NCBI RefSeq assembly: GCF_029227915.1
Contig: NC_079881.1
Coordinates: 30,295,501-30,359,500 of the forward strand
Reading direction: 5' to 3'
DNA length: 64,000 bases
Source of the DNA: Hydractinia symbiolongicarpus
Taxonomy: Eukaryota > Cnidaria > Hydrozoa > Anthoathecata > Hydractiniidae
A model generated the notes under the pieces. That model was not told the DNA's origin and did not search any database. It saw nothing but the letters and a program-made list of their open reading frames with translations. How positions within the stretch are numbered: the first letter of the stretch is position 1; each line of letters begins with the position of its first letter. Shown here piece after piece: positions 13,487 to 26,258 of the stretch. The translations under genes were made by a program, and so were the position numbers.

Positions 13487-14570
13487 ACCACTAAAACGTA
13501 TGAGACTTGTAGTTTTCAAAAATGTTTTCATTTTTGATGAGACGCTGAATAAAAGAAGTTTAATCGCCGGCAAACGAAAACCTGCGATTTCCCGTAAATC
13601 CCGGACTCGGCCCGTATAGTCAAAAGTATACAAAGAAAGTACCCAGGGTGTAAACTCATTTCCCGAACGATTTTTTAAATTATTTTTTCACCACTAAAAC
13701 GCATGAGACGTGTAGTTTTCAAAAAGTTTTCATTTTTGATGAGACGATGAATAAAAGAAGTTTAATCGCCGGCAAACGAAAACCTGCGATTTCCCGTAAA
13801 TCCCGTACTCGGCCCGTATAGTCAAAAGTATACAAAGAAAGTACCCAGGGAGTAAACTCATTTCCCGAACGATTTTTTAAATTATTATTTCACCACTAAA
13901 GCCCATGAGACTTGTAGTTTTTAAAAATGTTTTCATTTTTGATGAGACGCTGAATAAAAGAAGTTTAATCGCCGGCAAACGAAAACCCGCAATTTCCCGT
14001 AAATCCCGGTCTCGGCCCGTATAGTCAAAAGTATACAAGGAAAGTACCCAGTGAGTAAACTCATTTCCCTAACGAACTTTTAAATTATTTTTTTACCACT
14101 AAAACGCATGAGACTTGTAGTTTTCAAAAATGTTTTCATTTTTGATGAGACGCTGAATAAAAGAAGTTTAATCGCCGGCAAACGAAAACCTGCGATTTCC
14201 CGTAAATCCCCGACTCGGCCCGTATAGTCAAAAGTATGCAAAGAGAGTACCCAGGGTGTAAACTCATTTCCCGAACGATTTTTTAAATTATTTTTTCACC
14301 ACTAAAACGCATGAGACTTGTAGTTTTCAAAAATGTTTTCATTTTTGATGAGACGCTGAATAAAAGAAGTTTAATCGCCGGCAAACGAAAACCTGCGATT
14401 TCCCGTAAATCCCGGACTCGGCCCGTATAGTCAAAAATATACAAAGAAAGTACCCAGGGAGTAAACCCATTTCCCAAACGATTTTTTAAATTATTATTTC
14501 ACCAGTAAAGCCCATGAGACTTGTAGTTTTTAAAAATGTTTTCATTTTTGATGAGACGCTGTATAAAAGA
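13487..14570. repeat. Five-monomer module A-B-C-D-E, also at 17953-19036
   Basis: Ordered subtypes: A (ATCTTTTC then AAAACGTATG, 13487), B (GAGACGTGTAG, 13690), C (TAAAGCCC with CGGTCTCGG, 13892), D (TTTTTTTACCAC, 14095) and E (14298), followed by an ACCAGTAAAGCCC monomer at 14501. The same order with the same shortened B monomer (202 bp) starts at 17953, an offset of 4466 = 22x203. Homology ends just after GCTGTATAAAAGAA in both. B-C-D-E without A also occurs near 985-1796, 3390 and 5154. Confidence 0.85.
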
Positions 14571-16119
14571 ATTTTAATCGCCGGCAAACGAAAACCCGCG
14601 ATTTCCCGTAAATCCCGGACTCGGCCCGTATAGTCAAAACTATACAAGGAAAGTACCCAGGTAGTAAACGCATTTCCCGAACGAATTTTTAAATTATTTT
14701 TTCACCACTAAAACGTATGAGACTTGTAGTTTTCAAAAATGTTTTCATTTTTGATGAGACGCTGAATGAAAGAAGTTTAATCGCCGGCAAACGAAAACCT
14801 GCGATTTCCCGTAAATCCTGGACTCGGCCCGTATAGTCAAAAGTATACAAAGAAAGTACCCAGGGAGTAAACTCATTTCCCAAACGATTTTTTAAATTAT
14901 TATTTCACCACTAAAGCCCATGAGACTTGTAGTTTTTAAAAATGTTTTCATTTTTGATGAGACGCTGAATAAAAGAAGTTTAATCGCCGGCAAACGTAAA
15001 CCCGCGATTTTCCGTAAATCCCGGACTCGGCCCGTATAGTTAAAAGTATACAAGGAAAGTACCCAGTTAGTAAACGCATTTCCCGAACGAATTTTTAAAT
15101 TATTTTTTCACCACTAAAACGTATGAGACTTGTAGTTTTCAAAAATGTTTTCATTTTTGATGAGACGCTGAATAAAAGAAGTTTAATCGCCGGCAAACGA
15201 AAACCTGCGATTTCCCGTAAATCCTGGACTCGGCCCGTATAGTCAAAAGTATACAAAGAAAGTACCCAGGGAGTAAACTCATTTCGCAAACGATTTTTTA
15301 AATTATTATTTCACCACTAAAGCCCATGAGACTTGTAGTTTTTAAAAATGTTTTCATTTTTGATGAGACGCTGAATAAAAGAAGTTTAATCGCCGGCAAA
15401 CGAAAACCCACGATTTCCCGTAAATCCCGGACTCGGCCCGTATAGTTAAAAGTATACAAGGAAAGTACCCAGTGAGTAAACTCAGTTCCCGAACGATTTT
15501 TTAAATTATCTTTTCACCACTAAAACGTATGAGACTTGTAGTTTTCAAAAATGTTTTCATTTTTGATGAGACGCTGAATAAAAGAAGTTTAATCGCCGGC
15601 AAACGAAAACCTGCGATTTCCCGTAACTCCCCGACTCGGCCCGTATAGTCAAAAGTATGCAAAGAGAGTACCCAGGGTGTAAACTCATTTCCCGAACGAT
15701 TTTTTAAATTATTTTTTCACCACTAAAACGCATGAGACTTGTAGTTTTCAAAAATGTTTTCATTTTTGATGAGACGCTGAATAAAAGAAGTTTAATCGCC
15801 GGCAAACGAAAACCAGCGATTTCCCGTAAATCCCGGACTCGGCCCGTATAGTCAAAAGTATACAAAGAAAGTACCCAGGGAGTAAACTCATTTCCCAAAC
15901 GATTTTTTAAATTATTATTTCACCAGTAAAGCCCATGAGACTTGTAGTTTTCAAAAATGTTTTCATTTTTGATGAGACGCTGAATAAAAGAAGTTTAATC
16001 GCCGGCAAACGAAAACCTGCGATTTCCCGTAAATCCCGGACTCGGCCCGTATAGTCAAAAGTATACAAAGAAAGTACCCAGTGAGTAAACTCATTTCCCG
16101 AACGAATTTTTAAATTATT

Positions 16120-17250
16120 TTTTCACCACTAAAACGCACGAGACTTGTAGTTTTCAGAAATGTTTTCATTTTTGATGAGACGCTTAATGAAAGTGGTTTA
16201 ATCGCCGGCAAACGAAAACCCGCAATTTCCCGTAAATCCCGGGCTTGGCCCGTATAGTCGAATGTATACAAAGAAAGTACCCTGTGAGTAAACTCATTTC
16301 CAAAACCGTTTTTTTAAATTATCTTTTCACCTCTAAAACGCTTGAGACTTGTAGTTTTCAAAAATGTTTTCATTTTTGGTGAGACGCTAAATGAAAGAAG
16401 TTTAATCGCCGGCAAACGAAAACCCGCCATTTCCTGTAAACCCCGGACTCGGCCCGCATAGTCAAAAGTATACAAAGAAAGTACCCAGGGAGTAAACTCA
16501 TTTCCCGAACGATTTTTTAAATTATTTCTTCACCACTTAAACGCATGAGACTTGTAGTTTTCAAAAATGTTTTCATTTTTGATGAGACGCTGAATAAAAG
16601 AAGTTTAATCGCCGGCAAACGAAAACCTGCGATTTCCCGTAAATCCCGGACTCAGCCCGTATAGTGAAAAGTATACAAAGAAAGTACCCAGTGTGTAAAC
16701 TCATTTCCCGAACGATTTTTTAAATTATTATTTCACCACTAAAGCCCATGAGACTTGTAGTATTTAAAAATATTTTCATTTTTGATGAGACGCTGAATAA
16801 AAGAAGTTTAATCGCCGGCAAACAAAAACCCGCGACTTCCCGTAAATCCCGGACTCGGCCCGTATAGTCAAAAGTATACAAAGAAAGTACCCAGGGAGTA
16901 AACCCATTTCCCGAACGATTTTTTAAATTATTTTTTCACCACTAAAACGCATGAGACTTGTAGTTTTCAAAGATGTTTTCATTTTTGATGAGACGCTGAA
17001 TAAAAGAAGTATAATCGCCGGCAAACGAAAACCTGAGATTTCCCGTAAATCCCGGACTCGGCCCGTATAGTCAAAGGTATACAAAGAAAGTACCCGGGGT
17101 GTAAACTCATTTCCCGAACGATTTTTTAAATTATTAATTCACCACTAAAGCCCATGAGACTTGTAGTATTTAAAAATATTTTCATTTTTGATGAGACGCT
17201 AAATAAAAGAAGTTTAATCGCCGGCAAACGAAAACCTGCGATTTCCCGTA
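16120..17250. repeat. Dispersed block 1 of 3 (GTAGTATTTAAAAATATT class)
   Basis: Marked by CCCGCCATTTCCTG (16423), GTAGTATTTAAAAATATT (about 16756), CAAAGATG (16967) and CCTGAGATTTCC (17032). It recurs in the same order from about 19061 (offset 2638) and from about 23630 (offset 7510). It begins with a monomer carrying GCTTAATGAAAGTGG and CCCGGGCTTGG, the subtype that dominates the right array. Confidence 0.8.
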
Positions 17251-19060
17251 AATCCGGGGCTTGGCCCGTATAGTCGAATGTATACAAAGAAAGTACCTAG
17301 GGTGTAAACTCATTTCCCGAACGATTTTTTAAATTATTATTTCACCACTAAAGTCCATGAGACTTGTAGTTTTTAAAAATGTTTTCATTTTTGATGAGAC
17401 GCTGAATAAAAGAAGTTTAATCGCCGGCAAACGAAAACCTGCGATTTCCAGTAAATCCCGGACTCGGCCCGTATAGTCAAAAGTATACAAAGAGAGTACC
17501 CAGGGTGTAAACTCATTTCCCGAACGATTTCTTAAATTTTTTTTTCACCACTAAAACGCATGAGACTTGTAGTTTTTAAAAATGTTTTTATTTTTGATGA
17601 GACGCTGAATAAAAGAAGTTTAATCGCCGGCAAACGAAAACCTGCAATTTCCCGTAAATCCTGGACTCGGCCTGTATAGTCAAAAGTATACAAAGAAAGT
17701 ACCCAGGGAGTAAACTCATTTCGCAAACGATTTTTTAAATTATTATTTCACCACTAAAGCCCATGAGACTTGTAGTTTTTAAAAATGTTTTCATCTTTGA
17801 TGAGACGCTGAATAAAAGAAGTTTAATCGCCGGCAAACGAAAACCCGCGATTTCCCGTAAATCCCGGACTCGGCCCGTATAGTTAAAAGTATACAAGGAA
17901 AGTACCCAGTGAGTAAACTCATTTCCCGAACGATTTTTTAAATTATCTTTTCACCACTAAAACGTATGAGACTTGTAGTTTTCAAAAATGTTTTCATTTT
18001 TGATGAGACGCTGAATAAAAGAAGTTTAATCGCCGGCAAACGAAAACCTGCGATTTCCCGTAAATCCCGGACTCGGCCCGTATAATCAAAAGTATACAAA
18101 GAAAGTACCCAGGGTGTAAACTCATTTCCCGAACGATTTTTTAAATTATTTTTTCACCACTAAAACGCATGAGACGTGTAGTTTTCAAAACGTTTTCATT
18201 TTTGATGAGACGATGAATAAAAGAAGTTTAATCGCCGGCAAACGAAAACCTGCGATTTCCCGTAAATCCCGTACTCGGCCCGTATAGTCAAAAGTATACA
18301 AAGAAAGTACCCAGGGAGTAAACTCATTTCCCAAACGATTTTTTAAATTATTATTTCACCACTAAAGCCCATGAGACTTGTAGTTTTTAAAAATGTTTTC
18401 ATTTTTGATGAGACGCTGAATAAAAGAAGTTTAATCGCCGGCAAACGAAAACCCGCAATTTCCCGTAAATCCCGGTCTCGGCCCGTATAGTCAAAAGTAT
18501 ACAAGGAAAGTACCCAGTGAGTAAACTCATTTCCCTAACGAATTTTTAAATTATTTTTTTACCACTAAAACGCATGAGACTTGTAGTTTTCAAAAATGTT
18601 TTCATTTTTGTTGAGACGCTGAATAAAAGAAGTTTAATCGCCGGCAAACGAAAACCTGCGATTTCCCGTAAATCCCCGACTCGGCCCGTATAGTCAAAAG
18701 TATGCAAAGAGAGTACCCAGGGTGTAAACTCATTTCCCGAACGATTTTTTAAATTATTTTTTCACCACTAAAACGCATGAGACTTGTAGTTTTCAAAAAT
18801 GTTTTCATTTTTGATGAGACGCTGAATAAAAGAAGTTTAATCGCCGGCAAACGAAAACCTGCGATTTCCCGTAAATCCCGGACTCGGTCCGTATAGTCAA
18901 AAGTATACAAAGAAAGTACCCAGGGAGTAAACTCATTTCCCAAACGATTTTTTAAATTATTATTTCACCAGTAAAGCCCATGAGACTTGTAGTTTTTAAA
19001 AATGTTTTCATATTTGATGAGACGCTGTATAAAAGAAGTTTAATCGCCGGCAAACGAAAA

Positions 19061-19960
19061 CCCGCCATTTCCTGTAAACCCCGGACTCGGCCCGCATAGT
19101 CAAAAGTATACAAAGAAAGTACCCAGGGAGTAAACTCATTTCCCGAACGATTTTTTAAATTATTTTTTCACCACTAAAACGCATGAGATTTGTAGTTTTC
19201 AAAAATGTTTTCATTTTTGATGAGACGCTGAATAAAAGAAGTTTAATCGCCGGCAAACGAAAACCTGCGATTTCCCGTAAATCCCGGACTCGGCCCGTAT
19301 AGTGAAAAGTATACAAAGAAAGTACCCAGTGTGTAAACTCATTTCCCGAACGATTTTTTAAATTATTATTTCACCACTAAAGCCCATGAGACTTGTAGTA
19401 TTTAAAAATATTTTCATTTTTGATGAGACGCTGAATAAAAGAAGTTTAATCGCCGGCAAACAAAAACCCGCGACTTCCCGTAAATCCCGGACTCGGCCCG
19501 TATAGTCAAAAGTATACAAAGAAAGTACCCAGGGAGTAAACCCATTTCCCGAACGATTTTTTAAATTATTTTTTCACCACTACAACGCATGAGACTTGTA
19601 GTTTTCAAAGATGTTTTCATTTTTGATGAGACGCTGAATAAAAGAAGTATAATCGCCGGCAAACGAAAACCTGAGATTTCCCGTAAATCCCGGACTCGGC
19701 CCGTATAGTCAAAGGTATACAAAGAAAGTACCCGGGGTGTAAACTCATTTCCCGAACGATTTTTTAAATTATTATTTCACCACTAAAGCCCATGAGACTT
19801 GTAGTATTTAAAAATATTTTCATTTTTGATGAGACGCTAAATAAAAGAAGTTTAATCGCCGGCAAACGAAAACCTGCGATTTCCCGTAAATCACGGACTC
19901 GGCCCGTATAGTCAAAAGTATAAAAAGAAAGTACCCGGGTTGTAAACTCATTTCCCGAAC
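19061..19960. repeat. Dispersed block 2 of 3
   Basis: Second copy of the block seen at 16423. It has the same CCCGCCATTTCCTG, GTAGTATTTAAAAATATT and CCTGAGATTTCC markers, joined on its left to the A-B-C-D-E module copy that starts at 17953. The join lies inside a monomer, right after GCTGTATAAAAGAAG, so this is a recombinant junction between two block types. Confidence 0.8.
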
Positions 19961-20793
19961 GATTTTTTAAATTATTATTTCACCACTAAAGCCCATGAGA
20001 CTTGTAGTTTTTAAAAATGTTTTCATTTTTGATGAGACGCTTAATAAAAGAGGTTTAATCGCCGGCAAACGAAATCCCGCGATTTCCCGTTAATCCGGGG
20101 CTTGGCCCGTATAGTGGAATGTATACAAAGAAAGTACCCAGGAAGTAAACTCATTTCCCGAACGATTTTTTAAATTATTATTTCACCACTAAAGCCCATG
20201 AGACTTGTAGTTTTTAAAAATGTTTTCATTTTTTGATGAGACGCTTAATAAAAGAGGTTTAATCGCCGGCAAACGAAATCCCGCGATTTCCCGTAAATCC
20301 CGGGCTTGGCCCGTATAGTCGAATGTATAAAAGAAAGTACCCAGGAAGTAAACTCATTTCCCGAACGATTTTTTAAATTTTTTTTTCACCACTAAAACGC
20401 ATGAGACTTGTAGTTTTCAAAAATGTTTTCATTTTTGATGAGACGCTGAATAAAAGAAGTTTAATCGCCGGCAAACGAAAACCTGCGATTTCCCGTAAAT
20501 CCCGGACTCGGCCCGTATAGTCAAAAGTATACAAAGAAAGTACCCAGGGTGTAAACTCATTTCCCGAACGATTTTTTAAATTATTTTTTCACCACTAAAA
20601 CGCATGAGACGTGTAGTTTTCAAAAATGTTTTCATTTTTGATGAAACGCTGAATAAAAGAAGTTTAATCGCCGGCAAACGAAAACACGCGATTTCCCGTA
20701 AATCCCGGACTCGGCCCGTATAGTTAAAAGTATACAAGGAAAGTACCCAGTGAGTAAACTCATTTCCCGAACGAATTTTTAAATTATCTTTTC

Positions 20794-23432
20794 ACCACTA
20801 AAATGTATGAGACTTGTAGTGTTCAAAAATGTTTTCATTTTTGATGAGACGCTGAATAAAAGAAGTTTAATCGCCGGCAAACGAAAACCTGCGATTTCCC
20901 GTAAATCCCGGACTCGGCCCGTATAGTCAAAAGTATACAAAGAAAGTACCCAGGGTGTAAACTCATTTCCCGAACGATTTTTTAAATTATTTTTTCACCA
21001 CTAAAACGCATGAGACGTGTAGTTTTCAAAAATGTTTTCATTTTTGATGAGACGATGAATAAAAGAAGTTTAATCGCCGGCAAACGAAAACCTGCGATTT
21101 CCCGTAAATCCCGTACTCGGCCCGTATAGTCAAATGTATACAAAGAAAGTACCCAGGGAGTAAACTCATTTCCCGAACGATTTTTTAAATTTTTATTTCA
21201 CCACTAAAGCCCATGAGACTTGTAGTTTTTAAAAATGTTTTCAATTTTGATAAGACGCTGAATAAAAGAAGTTTAATCGCCGACAAACGAAAACCCGCAA
21301 TTTCCCGTAAATCCTGGTCTCGGCCCGTATAGTCAAAAGTATACAAGGAAAGTACCCAGTGAGTAAACTCATTTCCCTAACGAATTTTTAAATTATTTTT
21401 TTACCACTAAAACGCATGAGACTTGTAGTTTTCAAAAATGTTTTCATTTTTGATGAGACGCTGAATAAAAGAAGTTTAATCGCCGGCAAACGAAAACCTG
21501 CGATTTCCCGCAAATCCCCGACTCGGCCCGTATAGTCAAAAGTATGCAAAGAGAGTACCCAGGGTGTAAACTCATTTCCCGAACGATTTTTTAAATTATT
21601 TTTTCACCACTAAAACGCATGAGACTTGTAGTTTTCAAAAATGTTTTCATTTTTGATGAGACGCTGAATAAAAGAAGTTTAATCGCCGGCAAACGAAAAC
21701 CTGCGATTGCCCGTAAATCCCGGACTCGGCCCGTATAGTCAAAAGTATACAAAGAAAGTACCCAGGGAGTAAACTCATTTCCCAAACGATTTTTTAAATT
21801 ATCTTTTCACCACTAAAACGTATGAGACTTGTAGTTTTCAAAAATGTTTTCATTTTTGATGAGACGCTGAATAAAAGAAGTTTAATCGCCGGCAAACGAA
21901 AACCTGCGATTTCCCGTAAATCCCGGACTCGGCCCGTATAGTCAAAAGTATACAAAGAAAGTACCCAGGGTGTAAACTCATTTCCCGAACGATTTTTTAA
22001 ATTATTTTTTCACCACTAAAACGCATGAGACGTGTAGTTTTCAAAAATGTTTTCATTTTTGATGAGACGATGAATAAAGGAAGTTTAATCGCCGGCAAAC
22101 GAAAACCTGCGATTTCCCGTAAATCCCGTACTCGGCCCGTATAGTCAAAAGTATACAAAGAAAGTACCCAGGGAGTAAACTTATTTTCCGAACGATTTTT
22201 TAAATTATTATTTCACCACTAAAGCCCATGAGACTTGTAGTTTTTAAAAATGTTTTCATTTTTGATAAGACGCTGAATAAAAGAAGTTTAATCGCCGGCA
22301 AACGAAAACCCGCTATTTCCCGTAAATCCCGGTCTCGGCCCGTATAGTCAAAAGTATACAAGGAAAGTACCCAGTGAGTAAACTCATTTCCCTAACGAAT
22401 TTTTAAATTATTTTTTTACCACTAAAACGCATGAGACTTGTAGTTTTCAAAAATGTTTTCATTTTTGATGAGACGCTGAATAAAAGAAGTTTAATCGCCG
22501 GCAAACAAAAACCTGCGATTTCCCGCAAATCCCCGACTCGGCACGTATAGTCAAAAGTATACAAAGAAAGTACCCAGGGAGTAAACTCATTTCCCAAACG
22601 ATTTTTTAAATTATCTTTTCACCACTAAAACGTATGAGACTTGTAGTTTTCAAAAATGTTTTCATTTTTGATGAGACGCTGAATAAAAGAAGTTTAATCG
22701 CCGGCAAACGAAAACCTGCGATTTCCCGAAAATCCCGGACTCGGCCCGTATAGTCAAAAGTATACAAAGAAAGTACCCAGGGTGTAAACTCATTTCCCGA
22801 ACGATTTTTTAAATTATTTTTTCACCACTAAAACGCATGAGACGTGTAGTTTTCAAAAATGTTTTCATTTTTGATGAGACGATGAATAAAGGAAGTTTAA
22901 TCGCCGGCAAACGAAAACCTGCGATTTCCCGTAAATCCTGTACTCGGCCCGTATAGTCAAAAGTATACAAAGAAAGTACTCAGGGAGTAAACTCATTCTC
23001 CGAACGATTTTTTAAATTATTATTTCACCACTAAAGCCCATGAGACTTGTAGTTTTTAAAAATGTTTTCATTTTTGATAAGACGCTGAATAAAAGAAGTT
23101 TAATCGCCGGCAAACGAAAACCCGCAATTTCCCGTAAATCCCGGTCTCGGCCCGTATAGTCAAAAGTATACAAGGAAAGTACCCAGTGAGTAAACTCATT
23201 TCCCTAACGAATTTTTAAATTATTTTTTTACCACTAAAACGCATGAGACTTGTAGTTTTCAAAAATGTTTTCATTTTTGATGAGACGCTGAATAAAAGAA
23301 GTTTAATCGCCGGCAAACGAAAACCTGCGATTTCCCGCAAATCCCCGACTCGGCCCGTATAGTCAAAAGTATGCAAAGAGAGTACCCAGGGTGTAAACTC
23401 ATTTCCCGAACGATTTTTTAAATTATTTTTTC
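20794..23432. repeat. A-B-C-D(-E) module, three successive copies, 812/1015 bp
   Basis: Module starts (ATCTTTTCACCACTAAAA then CGTATG-like) are at 20794, 21809 and 22621. Spacing is 1015 (five monomers, E present) and then 812 (four monomers, E absent). Each copy continues with the GAGACGTGTAG monomer (20997, 22012, 22824), the TAAAGCCC monomer (21200, 22215, 23027) and the TTTTTTTACCAC monomer (21403, 22418, 23230). GATAAGACGCTG in the TAAAGCCC monomer is a private marker of these three copies. Confidence 0.87.
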
Positions 23433-23629
23433 ACCACTAAAACGCATGAGACTTGTAGTTTTCAAAAATGTTTTCATTTTTGATGAGACGCTGAATAAAA
23501 GAAGTTTAATCGCCGGCAAACGAAAACCCGCGATTTCCCGTAAATCCCGGACTCGGCCCGTATAGTCAAAACTATACAAGGAAAGTACCCAGTGAGTAAA
23601 CTCATTTCCCGAACGAATTTTTAAATTAT

Positions 23630-24840
23630 TTTTTCACCACTAAAACGCATGAGACTTGTAGTTTTCATAAATGTTTTCATTTTTGATGAGACGCTTAATG
23701 AAAGTGGTTTAATCGCTGGCAAACAAAAACCCGCAATTTCCCGTAAATCCCGGGCTTGGCCCGTATAGTCGAATGTATACAAAGAAAGTACCCTGTGAGT
23801 AAACACATTTCCAAAACGATTTTTTAAATTATCTTTTCACCACTAAAACGCTTGAGACTTGTAGTTTTCAAAAATGTTTTCATTTTTCGTGAGACGCTAA
23901 ATAAAAGAAGTTTAATCGCCGGCAAACGAAAACCCGCCATTTCCTGTAAACCCCGGACTAGACCCGCATAGTCAAAAGTATACAAAGAAAGTACCCAGGG
24001 AGTAAACTCATTTCCCGAACGATTTTTTAAATTATTTTTTCACCACTAAAACGCATGAGACTTGTAGTTTTCAAAAATGTTTTCATTTTTGATGAGACGC
24101 TGAATAAAAGAAGTTTAATCGCCGGCAAACGAAAACCTGCGATTTCCCGTAAATCCCGGACTCGGCTCGTATAGTGAAAAGTATACAAAGAAAGTACCCA
24201 GGGTGTAAACTCATTTCCCGAACGATTTTTTAAATTATTATTTCACCACTAAAGCCCATGAGACTTGTAGTATTTAAAAATATTTTCATTTTTGATAAGA
24301 CGCTGAATAAAAGAAGTTTAATCGCCGGCAAACAAAAACCCGCGACTTCCCGTAAATCCCGGACTCGGCCCGTATAGTCAAAAGTATACAAAGAAAGTAC
24401 CCAGGAAGTAAACTCATTTCCCGAACGATTTTTTAAATTATTTTTTCACCACTAAAACGCATGAGACTTGTAGTTTTTAAAGATGTTTTCATTTTTGATG
24501 AGACGCTGAATAAAAGAAGTATAATCGCCGGCAAACGAAAACCTGAGATTTCCCGTAAATCCCGGACTCGGCCCGTATAGTCAAAGGTATACAAAGAAAG
24601 TACCCGGGGTGTAAACTCATTTCCCGAACGATTTTTTAAATTATTATTTCACCACTAAAGCCCATGAGACTTGTGGTATTTAAAAATATTTTCATTTTTG
24701 ATGAGACGCTAAATAAAAGAAGTTTAATCGCCGGCAAACGAAAACCTGCGATTTCCCGTAAATCCCGGACTCGGCCCGTATAGTCAAAAGTATAAAAAGA
24801 AAGTACCCGGGTTGTAAACTCATTTCCCGAACGATTTTTT
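23630..24840. repeat. Dispersed block 3 of 3
   Basis: Third copy, aligned with 16120-17250 at an offset of 7510 (37 monomers minus 1 bp). It again starts with the GCTTAATGAAAGTGG monomer and runs through the GTAGTATTTAAAAATATT monomer (about 24267) and the CCTGAGATTTCC monomer (24542). Confidence 0.8.
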
Positions 24841-26258
24841 AAATTATTATTTCACCACTAAAGCCCATGAGACTTGTAGTTTTTAAAAATGTTTTCATTT
24901 TTGATGAGACGCTTAATAAAAGAGGTTTAATCGCCGGCAAACGAAATCCCGCGATTTCCCGTAAATCCGGGGCTTGGCCCGTATAGTCAAAAGTATACAA
25001 AGAAAGTACCCAGGGAGTAAACTCATTTCCCAAACGATTTTTTAAATTATTATTTCACCACTAAAGCCCATGAGACTTGTAGTTTTTAAAAATGTTTTCA
25101 TTTTTGATGAGACGCTGAATAAAAGAAGTTTAATCGCCGGCAAACGAAAACCCGCGATTTCCCGTAAATCCCGGACTCGGCCCGTATAGTTAAAAGTATA
25201 CAAGGAAAGTACCCAGTGAGTAAACTTATTTCCCGAACGATTTTTTAAATTATTTTTTCACCACTAAAACGCATGAGACGTGTAGTTTTCAAAAATGTTT
25301 TCATTTTTGATGAGACGATGAATAAAAGAAGTTTAATCGCCGGCAAACGAAAATCTGCGATTTCCCGTAAATCCCAGACTCGGCCCGTATATTCAAAAGT
25401 ATACAAAGAAAGTACCCAGGGTGTAAACTAATTTCCCGAACGATTTTTTAAATTATTTTTTCACCACTAAAACGCATGAGACGTGTAGTTTTCAAAAATG
25501 TTTTCATTTTTGATGAGACGATGAATAAAAGAAGTTTAATCGCCGGCAAACGAAAACCTGCGATTTCCCGTAAATCCCGTACTCGGCCCGTATAGTCAAA
25601 AGTATACAAAGAAAGTACCCAGGGAGTAAACTCATTTCCCGAACGATTTTTTAAATTATTTTTTCACCACTAAAGCCCATGAGACTTGTGGTATTTAAAA
25701 ATATTTTCATTTTTGATGAGACGCTAAATAAAAGAAGTTTAATCGCCGGCAAACGAAAACCTGCGATTTCCCGTAAATCCCGGACTCGGCCCGTATAGTC
25801 AAAAGTATAAAAAGAAAGTACCCGGGTTGTAAACTCATTTCCCGAACGATTTTTTAAATTATTATTTCACCACTAAAGCCCATGAGACTTGTAGTTTTTA
25901 AAAATGTTTTCATTTTTGATGAGACGCTGAATAAAAGAAGTTTAATCGCCGGCAAACGAAAACCTGCGATTTCCCGTAAATCCCAGGCTTGGCCCGTATA
26001 GTCAAATGTATAAAAGAAAGTACCCAGGAAGTAAACACATTTCCCGAACGATTTTTTTTAATTTTTTTTTCACCACTAAAACGCATGAGACTTGTAGTTT
26101 TCAAAAATGTTTTCATTTTTGATGAGACGCTGAATAAAAGAAGTTAATCGCCGGCAAACGAAAACCTGCGATTTCCCGTAAATCCCGGACTCGGCCCGTA
26201 TAGTCAAAAGTATACAAAGAGAGTACCCAGGGTGTAAACTCATTTCCCGAACGATTTT

